Shown in pieces: positions 1 to 8,412 of a stretch of DNA of 37,540 nucleotides. The notes under the pieces are model-generated. The model searched no databases. It was not told the origin of the DNA and worked only from the letters and a program-made list of their open reading frames with translations. The stretch's first letter is position 1. The number at the start of each line of letters is the position of its first letter. Source of the DNA: Saccharofermentans sp. (GTDB taxonomy: Bacteria; Bacillota; Clostridia; Saccharofermentanales; Saccharofermentanaceae); NCBI GenBank assembly GCA_024695505.1, contig JAILIB010000135.1:83966-121505 (forward strand), read 5' to 3'. Made by a program: the position numbers and the translations under genes.

Positions 1-1
1 A

Positions 2-793
2 CCTGAAGATTATTCGAGCTTTGCCGTATCTTCGGAGTTTACGGTAATGGGAATGACGGTCAACAACATGATCGAATCACTGGAGAACTCCGAGCGCGAC
101 AGACAGATGTTCATCTCGTCCATTGCCCATGATATAAGGACTCCGCTCACTTCGATCAACGGATTCGTTACCGCAATGACGGACGGTACGATCCCGCCTG
201 AAAAGCACGATCATTACCTGATGCTCATCAAGCAGCAGTCCGACAGGATCAGGACCCTCGTCACGCAGATGACGGAGGCTTCATCGCTTTCGCATGTCGA
301 TCCGAAGATGATGGAAGAGTTCAACATCAGCGACATGATCAATGATATAGTCGATAACCTTGAAGCACAGCTTTTCAATAAGGACATTACTGTGATCAAG
401 TCTTTGGATCCCGGTCCGGGCATAATCGCCTTCGGCGAAGCGCAGCAGCTTTGCAGGGTAATAATCAACATTATCACCAATGCGATCAAGTTCACTCCAC
501 AGGGCGGTTCCATAAAGGTTACGACAACATCTGAACCCAGGAACAGAAGGATCATGATCCAGATCGAGGATTCAGGCGCAGGCGTTGAGGAATCCAAGCG
601 TAAGAGGATCTTTGAGAGTTTCTATAAGGCTGATACTTCACGTAAGGTTGAAGGCTTCGGCTTAGGTCTTTACATCTGCAAACAGATCCTTGCGGCACAC
701 GGGCAGACCATTTCCTGTGAGGACGGTACTGAACTTGGCGGTGCCAGATTCGTTTTCTATTTCCCGTTCCCGCCCGAAAACAGGCAGGAATGA
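2..793 (+). CDS. Sensor histidine kinase, C-terminal part (5' end outside window)
   Basis: The reading frame is open from base 2, so the gene begins upstream and only the cytoplasmic kinase core is present. Counting from the ATG at 47, the HisKA box SIAHDIRTPL carries the phospho-acceptor His at about residue 28. The N box (NIITNAIKFTP) and the G boxes (EDSGAGV and GFGLGLYICK) of the HATPase_c domain follow, so the ATP-binding fold is complete. The few residues before HisKA look like the end of a HAMP or coiled linker. Known for the family: autophosphorylation on His, then transfer to a response regulator, usually encoded just upstream, which cannot be seen here. The stimulus is unknown. It ends one base before nth, so the two may share a transcript. 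An internal start at 47 is possible but unlikely, because homology-like sequence continues upstream of it. Confidence 0.9.
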   Translation, partial: PEDYSSFAVSSEFTVMGMTVNNMIESLENSERDRQMFISSIAHDIRTPLTSINGFVTAMTDGTIPPEKHDHYLMLIKQQSDRIRTLVTQMTEASSLSHVDPKMMEEFNISDMINDIVDNLEAQLFNKDITVIKSLDPGPGIIAFGEAQQLCRVIINIITNAIKFTPQGGSIKVTTTSEPRNRRIMIQIEDSGAGVEESKRKRIFESFYKADTSRKVEGFGLGLYICKQILAAHGQTISCEDGTELGGARFVFYFPFPPENRQE

Positions 794-794
794 C

Positions 795-1430
795 ATGCCG
801 AAGATATCACGTTCAAAACTCGCAGAGCAGACGTGGAACGCCTTGAATGAGGCGTTTCCTGATTCAGCATGCTCGCTTGATTTTGATCTTCCCGAAAGAC
901 TTGCGGTAAGAGGAATATTGTCCGCGCAATGCACTGACAAAAGGGTTAATCTTACTTCAAAGGAACTTTTCGAAAAGTACCCTGACATGAGATCGGTCGC
1001 TGACGCTTCTGATGAAGAGATAGCTGCCGTGATCAAGCCTTGCGGACTTACTGCCTCGAAGACTGCTTCGGTAAAGGATTTTGCGTCGCGCATGGTAAAC
1101 GAGTGGGGAGGCGTTATCCCTAATGATGTCGACGAACTCATGAAGGTCAGGGGCATAGGAAGGAAGATAGCCAATCTGATAGTCGGCGAGATCTACCGGA
1201 CGCCTGCGGTCGTTGTCGATACACACTGCAAGAGGGTCATGAAGCGCATAGGCATCACCGATTCCGATGAGCCTGCTAAGGTTGAGAAAGACATAATGAA
1301 GGTATTTGAAGAAGACAAGTGGATCGCCATCGGACATCTGTCCGTGGACCTCGGAAGGACTTACTGCAAGGCGCAGTCGCCTGACTGCTGGGCGTGCCCT
1401 CTTTCCGACTTTTGCAGGAGGCGTATCTGA
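795..1430 (+). CDS. nth: Endonuclease III, DNA glycosylase/AP lyase
   Basis: Base-excision repair enzyme that removes oxidised pyrimidines and nicks abasic sites. The helix-hairpin-helix segment VRGIGRKIANLIVGE contains the catalytic Lys, and VDTHCKRV holds the catalytic Asp. The C-terminus has the four-Cys [4Fe-4S] pattern C-X6-C-X2-C-X5-C (CKAQSPDCWACPLSDFC). The protein is 211 aa, the usual length. The frame stays open upstream to 690, inside the kinase gene, but the ATG at 795 gives the expected N-terminus (MPKISRSKL). It starts one base after the kinase stop and its TGA overlaps the recG ATG, so translation is probably coupled to recG. Confidence 0.95.
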   Translation: MPKISRSKLAEQTWNALNEAFPDSACSLDFDLPERLAVRGILSAQCTDKRVNLTSKELFEKYPDMRSVADASDEEIAAVIKPCGLTASKTASVKDFASRMVNEWGGVIPNDVDELMKVRGIGRKIANLIVGEIYRTPAVVVDTHCKRVMKRIGITDSDEPAKVEKDIMKVFEEDKWIAIGHLSVDLGRTYCKAQSPDCWACPLSDFCRRRI

Positions 1431-3580
1431 TGGCTGCCGTAAGTCTTTCAAGTCCCGTATCAGTGCTTTACGGCATAGGCCCTTCTGCTGCCGATCATCT
1501 TGCAAAGCTTGAGATAAACACGGTCTATGACCTGATAACGTTCCTGCCATGGAGATACAACGACTGGACCTCGGTCGGGCGCGTTTCAACATGCGAAGGC
1601 GGAAATGAAGCCTCTTTGTTCCTGACGGTCCTTACCACCCCTTCGATAAACATAAGGAGCAGGGCAAAGCCGCTCAGCTTCATGGCCGGAGACGAATCCG
1701 GAAGGATCAAGCTGATGTTCTTCAATTCACCTTATCTGGCGAACAAGTTTACTGCAGGCGACAGGTGTTTCGTTCACGGCGAACTGACTTATTTCGCGGG
1801 AACTCCGCAAATGGTGAATCCGTATATCGAGAAGGCTGACAAGATTAGCACTTCCGAACTTGTCAGACCCGTGTACCATCTGACCGCGGGTATCACTTCA
1901 AGGCAGCTTTCCAAATGGATTAAGACCGCATTGGATCTCTGCGGGAACGAGCTCAAATGCTGCATCCCGGAAGATGTGATGAAGAAGGAAAAATTCGTAC
2001 CAATGGAGCAGGCATACAGGAGGGTTCATTTCCCTGAGTCGCTCGATGACGCGTCGGAAGCAAGACGCCAGATCGCATTTGAGGAACTTATCCTTCTCGG
2101 AGTAGGAATGAAGCTCTATAACCGCGGGACCAGCGTTAAGGAAGTAGCCGAGCAGGTAGTTCCCGAGAGCGGAAGCGAACTTGCAAAAGACGTCGCCGTA
2201 CGCTGGAAGAAGATCGTTGAAGGCCTTGGATTTACGCTCACCGGCGATCAGCGGAAAGCGATAATAGACATTCAGAAGGACATGATGACGACCGTTCCGA
2301 TGAACCGTCTTGTCCAGGGAGACGTAGGTTCGGGAAAGACCGCGGTAGCGATACTCGCGATGGCGATGACTGCGCTCATGGGCAAGCAGTCGGTCATGCT
2401 CGCACCCACTTCCGTCCTTGCAAGACAGCATTACGACAATGCCTGCAGGATCCTTGAAGGCAGCGGGATCAATGTCGTTCTTTTGCTTGGAAAGACTAAG
2501 GCTTCAGTCAAGAAAGAGATAAAGGAAAAACTAAAGGACGGCGAAGCGTCAGTCATTATCGGCACGCATGCGCTCCTTACGGATGACATAGACTTCGCTG
2601 ATCTCGCACTGGTCATTGCGGACGAGCAGCACAGGTTCGGCGTAAAGCAGAGGGAGAAGCTCCTCATCAAGAAGGATCTTGAGAGCGGCGTCAACAGCGT
2701 TCATAACCTCGTCATGACCGCGACGCCAATACCGAGGACTCTTGCGATGGTCCTTTACGGCGACATGAAGACGTCGGTCATCAGGGAGAAGCCCGCGGGA
2801 AGACAGGCGATCACGACATGGTTTGCCGCTTCCAAAGACAGCACCGAAACAAGGGATGCACTTATATCGATGCTCGAATCAGGGCAGCAGGCATACATCG
2901 TCTGCGCAAGGATCGACGAGAACGAAGACGAACTTTCTGACGATTCGATCATCGGCAACGACGGATCTGACGAGAAGGAGATTACTTCGGTGATCCAGAT
3001 GAAGCAGAAGCTCGACGAAACGGGGATCTCTGCAAGATTCCCGTCAGCGGTGCTTTACGGTTCGATGAACGAGCAGACAAAGCTTGATACGATGGAAAAG
3101 TTCCTGTCGGGCGAGATAAAGATCCTTATCTCAACGACCGTCATCGAGGTAGGTGTCGACAATCCGAGAGCTAACATCATGATAATCATGGATGCGGACA
3201 GGTTCGGACTTTCAACGCTCCATCAGCTCAGGGGACGTATCGGAAGAGGTAAGGAAAAGTCCTACTGCATACTTGTTTCCGAATCAAGGTCAGAGCTTGC
3301 CCTTACAAGGATGAGGCTGATGTGCGAATCGCAGGACGGCTTCGAGCTTGCGCAGAAGGACCTTGAGATAAGGGGCCCCGGAGACTTCTTCGGAACAAGG
3401 CAGCACGGCATTCCGACGCTCCGCGCGGCGAACCTTTATACCGACCTGCCCATAGCTTCCGAGGCCTGCGATGCCGTAAACGCGCTGCTTGCAAAGGGCG
3501 GAAGCGAAGCGGAAACGCTCGAGAGGAATATAGAAGAGATGTTCGAACTGAGGTTCGGATCGAAGATGGGAGTTTTGTGA
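1430..3580 (+). CDS. recG: ATP-dependent DNA helicase RecG
   Basis: Superfamily 2 helicase that reverses stalled forks and branch-migrates Holliday junctions. The N-terminal wedge/OB region contains YGIGPSAADHLAKLEI and LPWRYNDW. The helicase core shows Walker A GDVGSGKT at about residue 297, the DEQH box (ADEQHRFGVKQRE), TATPIPRT, the QxxGRxGR-like RGRIGRG, and the RecG C-terminal signature GPGDFFGTRQHG. The protein is 716 aa, normal for RecG. The ATG at 1430 overlaps the nth stop (TGATG) and has an AGGAGG-like site at 1416-1421; a start at 1394 would run into the nth Cys cluster and is less likely. An acidic stretch near residues 490-510 (ENEDELSDD) is an insertion between conserved motifs. 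Confidence 0.96.
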   Translation: MAAVSLSSPVSVLYGIGPSAADHLAKLEINTVYDLITFLPWRYNDWTSVGRVSTCEGGNEASLFLTVLTTPSINIRSRAKPLSFMAGDESGRIKLMFFNSPYLANKFTAGDRCFVHGELTYFAGTPQMVNPYIEKADKISTSELVRPVYHLTAGITSRQLSKWIKTALDLCGNELKCCIPEDVMKKEKFVPMEQAYRRVHFPESLDDASEARRQIAFEELILLGVGMKLYNRGTSVKEVAEQVVPESGSELAKDVAVRWKKIVEGLGFTLTGDQRKAIIDIQKDMMTTVPMNRLVQGDVGSGKTAVAILAMAMTALMGKQSVMLAPTSVLARQHYDNACRILEGSGINVVLLLGKTKASVKKEIKEKLKDGEASVIIGTHALLTDDIDFADLALVIADEQHRFGVKQREKLLIKKDLESGVNSVHNLVMTATPIPRTLAMVLYGDMKTSVIREKPAGRQAITTWFAASKDSTETRDALISMLESGQQAYIVCARIDENEDELSDDSIIGNDGSDEKEITSVIQMKQKLDETGISARFPSAVLYGSMNEQTKLDTMEKFLSGEIKILISTTVIEVGVDNPRANIMIIMDADRFGLSTLHQLRGRIGRGKEKSYCILVSESRSELALTRMRLMCESQDGFELAQKDLEIRGPGDFFGTRQHGIPTLRAANLYTDLPIASEACDAVNALLAKGGSEAETLERNIEEMFELRFGSKMGVL

Positions 3581-3581
3581 C

Positions 3582-4148
3582 ATGCCCAGAGTAATAACGG
3601 GAAGATTCAGGGGAACGGTGCTCTTCGCACCCGAAGGAGACAAGACGAGGCCTACTACCGACAAGGTCAAGGAAGCCCTGTTCTCGATAATCCAGAATGA
3701 TGTTCCGGACAGCGAATTCTTAGACCTTTTCTCAGGGTCCGGACAGATAGGTATCGAGGCCGTCAGCCGCGGCGCTGTACGCGCTACGCTTGTTGACAAG
3801 GGCGGCGATCCGGCAAGGATAATATCCAAAAATCTCGAGAAGATCCGCATGAAGGATTCGCCTGAGATAAGGTTCATCAAGGCAGGTTTCACGCAGGCTC
3901 TGGAGAAACTCGGGTCAAATGAAGAGAAATTTGATATTATATTCATGGACCCTCCGTACAAGATGGTGCCTGAGGCAGTGCTTGCTGCGGGGGAGATCAT
4001 ATGCCGGTTCGGTATGCTCAAAGACGGCGGAATGCTCATAGTCGAACATGCGTCAGACAACCCTCCGGCGGATTTTGTCGCGGAATTGAAAAGTGTTCGT
4101 TCTTGTAGTTATGGGACTACCGTGATAACATTTTTTAAGAAATGCTAG
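3582..4148 (+). CDS. rsmD: 16S rRNA (guanine966-N2)-methyltransferase RsmD
   Basis: SAM-dependent enzyme that modifies G966 in 16S rRNA of the 30S subunit. The N-terminal RVITGRFRG and RPTTDKVKEALFSI are characteristic of RsmD. The SAM-binding motif is DLFSGSGQIGIEAVSRGA and the catalytic motif is DPPY (FMDPPYKM), diagnostic for N2-guanine methylation. At 188 aa it is the usual length. It starts one base after recG ends, and its last bases overlap the region before coaD. The pair rsmD-coaD is a common gene order in Firmicutes, which supports both calls. Confidence 0.94.
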   Translation: MPRVITGRFRGTVLFAPEGDKTRPTTDKVKEALFSIIQNDVPDSEFLDLFSGSGQIGIEAVSRGAVRATLVDKGGDPARIISKNLEKIRMKDSPEIRFIKAGFTQALEKLGSNEEKFDIIFMDPPYKMVPEAVLAAGEIICRFGMLKDGGMLIVEHASDNPPADFVAELKSVRSCSYGTTVITFFKKC

Positions 4149-4162
4149 GAGGAGACGGAAAG

Positions 4163-4660
4163 TTGAAGGTAATGCTTTTCCCGGGGACGTTCGATCCCTT
4201 CACGAGAGGTCACAGGGATATAGCAAGGCGCGCGGCCAAGCTGTGCGACGAGCTTGTCGTGGCCGTCATGGAAAACTCTGCCAAGACTCCGCTTTTCTCG
4301 CTGGATGAACGAGAGGACCTTATCAGGAAGTCTCTTGCGGGCGACGGACTTGATAACATTAAGGTTATGAAGTGGGACGGGCTCATGGTCGATCTTTATA
4401 CCAAGCTCGACTGCTGCGCTGTTGTAAGAGGTATCAGATCAGAGTCCGATTTCCGTTACGAGGCGGAACTCGCACTTGCGAACAGACTGCTTCATCCGGG
4501 ATATGACGCTGTCCTCCTGCCTTGCAGAGATGACCTTTCGCTCATATCATCGACTATTGTAAAAGAGGTAGGATATTACGGCGGTGACATTTCAAAGATG
4601 GTGCCTGCCGAGATAATAGACGTGGTAAAGGACAAATTCAAGAAAGGAAGGAAACCATAA
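4163..4660 (+). CDS. coaD: Phosphopantetheine adenylyltransferase
   Basis: Transfers AMP from ATP to 4'-phosphopantetheine, the penultimate step of coenzyme A synthesis. The nucleotidyltransferase motif FPGTFDPFTRGH (T/HxGH type) is at the N-terminus, RGIRSESDFRYE binds the pantetheine substrate, and the C-terminal ISSTIVKEV is the second family signature. The frame is open from an ATG at 4142, but a strong AGGAGG at 4147-4152 lies inside that extension. It is ten bases before the TTG at 4163, which gives the normal N-terminus (MKVMLFPGTF) and 165 aa. I therefore prefer the TTG start; the alternative is the ATG at 4172. Confidence 0.93.
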   Translation: MKVMLFPGTFDPFTRGHRDIARRAAKLCDELVVAVMENSAKTPLFSLDEREDLIRKSLAGDGLDNIKVMKWDGLMVDLYTKLDCCAVVRGIRSESDFRYEAELALANRLLHPGYDAVLLPCRDDLSLISSTIVKEVGYYGGDISKMVPAEIIDVVKDKFKKGRKP

Positions 4661-5154
4661 TGGAGAACAGCAATTTCAATCAGGGAGGCCAGCGCTACGA
4701 CGCCATCAAGCACATTGATTACTTGATTGATATGATCAAGGATGCTTCGAGTGTGCCTTTTTCGGACAAGTGCTCTATCGAGAGGACTGAAACTGTCAAC
4801 TCACTCCAGATATTGAAGAACAACCTGCCGGGTGCCGTTGCCCAGTCAAACGATATCGTAGCCCGCGCTCAGGACATCATCAGCACGGCTCGTGAAAAGA
4901 ACAAGAAGATCATTGACGATGCAAACCGTATGTATGCCATGAAGGTCAATGACCACGAGATCACCAAGGGCGCAAGGGAAGAGGCCGCAAAGATCATCGC
5001 CAATGCAGAGGCACAGGCTGAAGACCTCAGAAAGAACGCTCACCTTTACGTTAAGCAGCTCCTCGAGAATGTCAGCGGAACACTTAACGAGAACGTTGCT
5101 AAGATCCAGTCGAACCTTGCGGAGATCGAATCTGCGCTTCAGGACAGCCAGTAA
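4660..5154 (+). CDS. Coiled-coil protein of the clostridial post-coaD family
   Basis: A 164-aa charged protein with no signal peptide or membrane segment. From about residue 65 it is a long heptad-like helix (VARAQDIISTAREKN, ITKGAREEAAKIIANAEAQ). Proteins of this form, often labelled ATPase or V-type ATPase subunit-like because of the coiled coil, are routinely encoded directly after coaD in Clostridia; no nucleotide-binding motif is visible here. The conserved feature is the short N-terminal segment (HIDYLIDMIKDASSVPFS) followed by Ala-rich DivIVA/SMC-like helices, so a structural or cell-envelope role is plausible but not shown. Its ATG overlaps the coaD stop (ATAATG), indicating translational coupling. 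Confidence 0.85.
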   Translation: MENSNFNQGGQRYDAIKHIDYLIDMIKDASSVPFSDKCSIERTETVNSLQILKNNLPGAVAQSNDIVARAQDIISTAREKNKKIIDDANRMYAMKVNDHEITKGAREEAAKIIANAEAQAEDLRKNAHLYVKQLLENVSGTLNENVAKIQSNLAEIESALQDSQ

Positions 5155-5181
5155 TCTTTAAAGATTGAACTGATCACTACT

Positions 5182-5206
5182 GACGGCCGCAAACTCTGCG
5201 ACCGTC
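5182..5206 (+). terminator. Hairpin after the coaD operon, weak terminator candidate
   Basis: GACGG-C-CGCA (5182-5191), loop aactc, TGCG-A-CCGTC (5197-5206): two stems of five and four pairs separated by one mismatch. Only a poor T-rich stretch (tgttta) follows. It lies in the gap between the coiled-coil gene and the ATPase gene, where an operon boundary would be expected. Confidence 0.35.
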
Positions 5207-5231
5207 TGTTTATAAGAACAGGGGGTATAAC

Positions 5232-6440
5232 ATGATCCTCGGTGTTGAGATAGAAAACTTTGACGTCTTTGACAAGGACCTTGCGGGTATCCTTATCGAA
5301 GAGAGCATACAGATCGCAAAAGACAAGGACCAGGCCGTGCACAACAGGCTCCGTAACCTGGATGCGCTTGTCGGACGCAACAGTACGGGCAAGACCAGCT
5401 TTATGGGATGCCTTTCATTCCTTCAGGACGTGATAATCGAAGGCTGTGCCGAAGCTTCCCTGAGCAAGGGAAGACCCGGTTTTGCAAATATGTCACCTGA
5501 TATTTCCAATCCTTCCGTATTCAGGGTGTTTTTCAAGATCGAGGACAGCGAGACTCATAAGCCCAAGTACATCCAGTATGAGATAGGGATCGCAACGAAT
5601 ATCTACAAGAGTCCCTATATCTGTTTTGAGAAGGTCCTGACTACCGTAGAGGACGGAAATGAGATCAGGATCGTAACGATGCTCGATATCCGTGAGGGAA
5701 GCGGAACGATCGTTTATTCTTCACCTTCAGAAGAAAAGACGGGCGAGGTCTTTTTGGATGACGAGCACCTTACTGCTCTCAGCCTTTACGGCAAGCTGAC
5801 AAAATACAAGATCTTCGTGGAACTCATGAAAGAGATCAGGGGCTGGTTCTTCTGCAGTTTTTCTTCCGAGGAACAGAGCACCTATTTCCATGACGGCGGA
5901 GCGCCCGGCGGACACAAGCACCTTAACAGCATGGGTTCCAATGTCGGCAACGTCCTTGAATACATGAAGATGAAGGATGAGGCTGCATATGAGCAGATCG
6001 TATCCGAGATCAAATCCAAGATACCTACGATGAAGCATAAGAAGAGCCTCCCCGAGGTCCTGAAGGAAAGCCCGGACAAGCTCTTCCTTTATCTGCTCCT
6101 TCTGCGTGACGGCGCACCCAGATCGACCATCTTCATCGAGACACCCGATAAGGATCTTTACCATGACATGGTCGATATCCTCGCAGATGAGATGAGGGCA
6201 TATACACTTAAGAACCCTTACTGCCAGATAATCTTTTCGACACACAACCCGTATATAATCGAGACTTTGTCGCCTAAGGAAGTCTGGATCTTTGAAAGAA
6301 CTTTCGAGAAAGAAAACGGTGACGTGACCATAAGATGCGCGGGTGATGATCCGCTCGTTACCGAAATGTTCAGGCAGGGCGTCGGAATGGGCGCTATATG
6401 GTATGCGGGCCATCTGGATTCCGACGAGGAAACAAACTGA
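5232..6440 (+). CDS. OLD/AAA15-like ABC-type ATPase of a two-gene putative defence cassette
   Basis: A 402-aa protein of the RecF/OLD-like (AAA_15/AAA_21) ATPase class. Walker A is GRNSTGKT at residues 48-55, after a short beta start (ILGVEIENF). The middle has the family-like SNVGNVLEYMK and an alpha-helical insert. Near the C-terminus the H-loop FSTHNPYII is intact at about residues 335-343, and the end GAIWYAGHLDS matches the tail often seen in ATPases paired with TOPRIM proteins. The position of the ABC signature reads ESPDKLFLYLLLL, and the usual D-E-P-E Walker B tail reads FIETPDKDLY, so both are diverged. A strong GGGGG site six bases before the ATG supports the start. The next gene follows after three bases and is probably its nuclease partner. 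Known for relatives (OLD, AbiL, PARIS-type pairs): an ATPase sensor controls a toxic nuclease during phage infection. Function here is inference. Confidence 0.8.
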   Translation: MILGVEIENFDVFDKDLAGILIEESIQIAKDKDQAVHNRLRNLDALVGRNSTGKTSFMGCLSFLQDVIIEGCAEASLSKGRPGFANMSPDISNPSVFRVFFKIEDSETHKPKYIQYEIGIATNIYKSPYICFEKVLTTVEDGNEIRIVTMLDIREGSGTIVYSSPSEEKTGEVFLDDEHLTALSLYGKLTKYKIFVELMKEIRGWFFCSFSSEEQSTYFHDGGAPGGHKHLNSMGSNVGNVLEYMKMKDEAAYEQIVSEIKSKIPTMKHKKSLPEVLKESPDKLFLYLLLLRDGAPRSTIFIETPDKDLYHDMVDILADEMRAYTLKNPYCQIIFSTHNPYIIETLSPKEVWIFERTFEKENGDVTIRCAGDDPLVTEMFRQGVGMGAIWYAGHLDSDEETN

Positions 6441-6443
6441 TAT

Positions 6444-7124
6444 ATGCTTATCGAAATACTTTCTGAAGATAAATCCGGTGCCGTAGTCGTCGAGCGATCC
6501 GTTGAGAGGATCTGCAGCGCGGAAGGCACCAAAGCACAGGTAAATGTAAGACCCCACCGCGGATGCGGAAGTCTGCCCAAGGAACCCGACTCCAAGCCGC
6601 CGAAGTTCGCAAGCTCGCTCCTGGATCTGCTTCCTGCAAAACTGCGGGCTTACAACAACGTTTACAGGGGTAAAGAGATCATCCTCATAATCGCCATGGA
6701 TTCAGACAACAACGATCCTGATGCCTTGAGAAAAGAACTGTATGAGACTGCGCGTAAGTACGCTCCGGACATAAGGAGCATCGTCGGCTTAAGCACTGAG
6801 GAGATCGAGGCATGGATGTTAGGCGACAGGCAGGCGGTAATTGATGCATATCCGCAGTGTGATAAAAAGGTGCTTGATTCCTACGAGCAGGATTCCGTCT
6901 GCGGAACCTGGGAAGTGCTATGCAGGGCAATAAGCGAGAACGCCGATAAGCTGATAGATATCGGTTATCCGGCTATCGGACACTACAAGGCAAGATGGGC
7001 TGAAGAGATATCCAGGTTCATGCAGCCCGAGAACAATATCTCGCCGAGCTTTAAGAATTTCAAGATGGCACTCGTCACGGCTCTGAAGAACCCTGTGTCG
7101 ATCTACAGGAAACGCAGTTTCTGA
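6444..7124 (+). CDS. DUF4276-like TOPRIM protein, probable nuclease partner of the ATPase
   Basis: A 226-aa protein with TOPRIM-type acidic motifs in the expected order: a Glu at residue 8 in ILSEDKSG after the first strand, the D-x-D motif in IIAMDSDNND (Asp86 and Asp88), and the family-like EEIEAWMLGD at about residues 119-128. This pattern fits DUF4276/TOPRIM domains, which bind Mg2+ and cleave nucleic acid in OLD-family and related systems. There is no signal peptide or TM segment. It begins three bases after the ATPase gene, so the two are co-expressed. Its TGA overlaps the hemW ATG (TGATG), which links this accessory gene to a housekeeping gene. A second reading would be RloB-like. Family assignment is from motifs only; nuclease activity is inferred. 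Confidence 0.75.
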   Translation: MLIEILSEDKSGAVVVERSVERICSAEGTKAQVNVRPHRGCGSLPKEPDSKPPKFASSLLDLLPAKLRAYNNVYRGKEIILIIAMDSDNNDPDALRKELYETARKYAPDIRSIVGLSTEEIEAWMLGDRQAVIDAYPQCDKKVLDSYEQDSVCGTWEVLCRAISENADKLIDIGYPAIGHYKARWAEEISRFMQPENNISPSFKNFKMALVTALKNPVSIYRKRSF

Positions 7125-8326
7125 TGGGAAGACACATCTATGTTCACAATCCGTTCTGTGTCCACAAATGCCCGTACTGCGACTTTTACTCGATAACAGA
7201 CAGGTCATGCGCCGGGCCGTATTATGAAGCGGCCGTTAAAGAGGCGCGCTTCTGGGCAGGCTTTGACAAAGAACACGGCGTTATTTGTGATGACGGTCCT
7301 GATACTGTTTATTTCGGAGGCGGAACGCCTTCATGTGTACCCGAAGACCTTATCTGCGGACTTCTTGAGACTATAACCTCATCTTTCGGGATCGGGTCTG
7401 ACGCCGAGATCACTTTGGAGGTCAATCCCGCTTCTTTTACGGAAGAGAAGGGAAGAGCGTATCTTAACAGCGGCTTCAACCGTCTTTCCATGGGTATCCA
7501 GTCACTTGATGACGGGATATTGAAGACGCTCGGCAGGCTCCACGATTCCAAGGGGGCACTGGCGGCACTCGATGCTGCTTTTAAAGCTGGTTTTACGAAC
7601 GTATCCTCTGACTTCATAACGGGTGTCCCGGGGCAGAACGCGGAATGTATATTGAAAGCCCTTCAGACTGTCCTTGATAAGGGCGTTAAGCACATCAGTA
7701 CCTATTCGCTCATGATCGAAGAGGGAACTAAGTTTTATGAAAGATATAAGGACAATATAGAGGACTTGGTGCCGCCTGATACCGAGCGCGCCATGTACCA
7801 TGCGGTCAGGGACTTTCTCAAAGACAAAGGCATTATCCCCTATGAGATATCCAACAGTGCGGCTTTGGGCTTTGAGAGCCGCCACAATACTGCTTACTGG
7901 GACGGCAGGGATTATTACGCCATCGGCGCCGGAGCTCACGGGTTCCTGGGTTCCGTAAGGTTCGGGCATTACGATAATGTGGAATCTTATATTAAATACG
8001 CGGGAAATATTAAAGAAGATGACGTCTTAAGGCTTTTGGGCTTTACCGGGGATGAAACTGATTCCGTGGAAGGCTTTTTATATTGCGAGGAAAGACTCGG
8101 TTTAGAGGACAGAATGAGAGAATATCCTTTCCTTAAGCTGCGCACTTCGAAAGGGATAGATACCGCCGAGTTTTATAAAAGATTCGGAAAAAGATTCGAA
8201 GAAGTCTATAAAAACGAGCTTTCAGACAATATCGGAAAGGGTCTTCTCAGGGCTGAAGGTCAAAGGATATTCCTGACTGAAAAGGGGCTGGATCTTGCCA
8301 ATCAGGTCATGGAAGATTTCCTCTGA
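7124..8326 (+). CDS. hemW: Heme chaperone HemW, radical SAM family
   Basis: HemW resembles oxygen-independent coproporphyrinogen oxidase but acts as a heme-binding chaperone. The radical SAM motif C-X3-C-X2-C (Cys12, Cys16, Cys19 in FCVHKCPYCDFYS) is complete. YFGGGTPSC and the LSMGIQSLDD block are typical, and the HemN C-terminal region includes the AHGFLGSVRFGHY segment. At 400 aa it is full length. It starts on the stop of the TOPRIM gene and precedes hrcA, the usual neighbour of hemW in Firmicutes. In many relatives lepA lies just before hemW; here lepA is 12 kb downstream and the putative defence pair occupies that place. Confidence 0.93.
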   Translation: MGRHIYVHNPFCVHKCPYCDFYSITDRSCAGPYYEAAVKEARFWAGFDKEHGVICDDGPDTVYFGGGTPSCVPEDLICGLLETITSSFGIGSDAEITLEVNPASFTEEKGRAYLNSGFNRLSMGIQSLDDGILKTLGRLHDSKGALAALDAAFKAGFTNVSSDFITGVPGQNAECILKALQTVLDKGVKHISTYSLMIEEGTKFYERYKDNIEDLVPPDTERAMYHAVRDFLKDKGIIPYEISNSAALGFESRHNTAYWDGRDYYAIGAGAHGFLGSVRFGHYDNVESYIKYAGNIKEDDVLRLLGFTGDETDSVEGFLYCEERLGLEDRMREYPFLKLRTSKGIDTAEFYKRFGKRFEEVYKNELSDNIGKGLLRAEGQRIFLTEKGLDLANQVMEDFL

Positions 8327-8328
8327 TC

Positions 8329-8347
8329 CCCTGTAACAGGGCGTTTT
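8329..8347 (+). terminator. Short hairpin after hemW, weak terminator candidate
   Basis: CCCTG (8329-8333), loop taa, CAGGG (8337-8341), then cgtttt. The five-pair stem and short T run make it a weak intrinsic terminator between hemW and the heat-shock promoter. Confidence 0.35.
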
Positions 8348-8379
8348 GCGATTCACTACATTCTGCCTCACATTACCAT

Positions 8380-8408
8380 TTGACTATTTTTGACTTTGAT
8401 AGTATATT
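8380..8408 (+). promoter_or_regulatory. Sigma-A promoter of the hrcA heat-shock operon
   Basis: TTGACT at 8380-8385, a 17-base spacer, and TATATT at 8403-8408. The CIRCE operator starts five bases after the -10 box and so covers the transcription start, as expected for HrcA repression. Confidence 0.85.
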
Positions 8409-8412
8409 GTTG

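Noticed and set aside
5727..6557. Long - strand frame (276 aa) across the ATPase and TOPRIM genes
   Set aside because: The + strand genes have clear motifs and ribosome sites; this frame has none.
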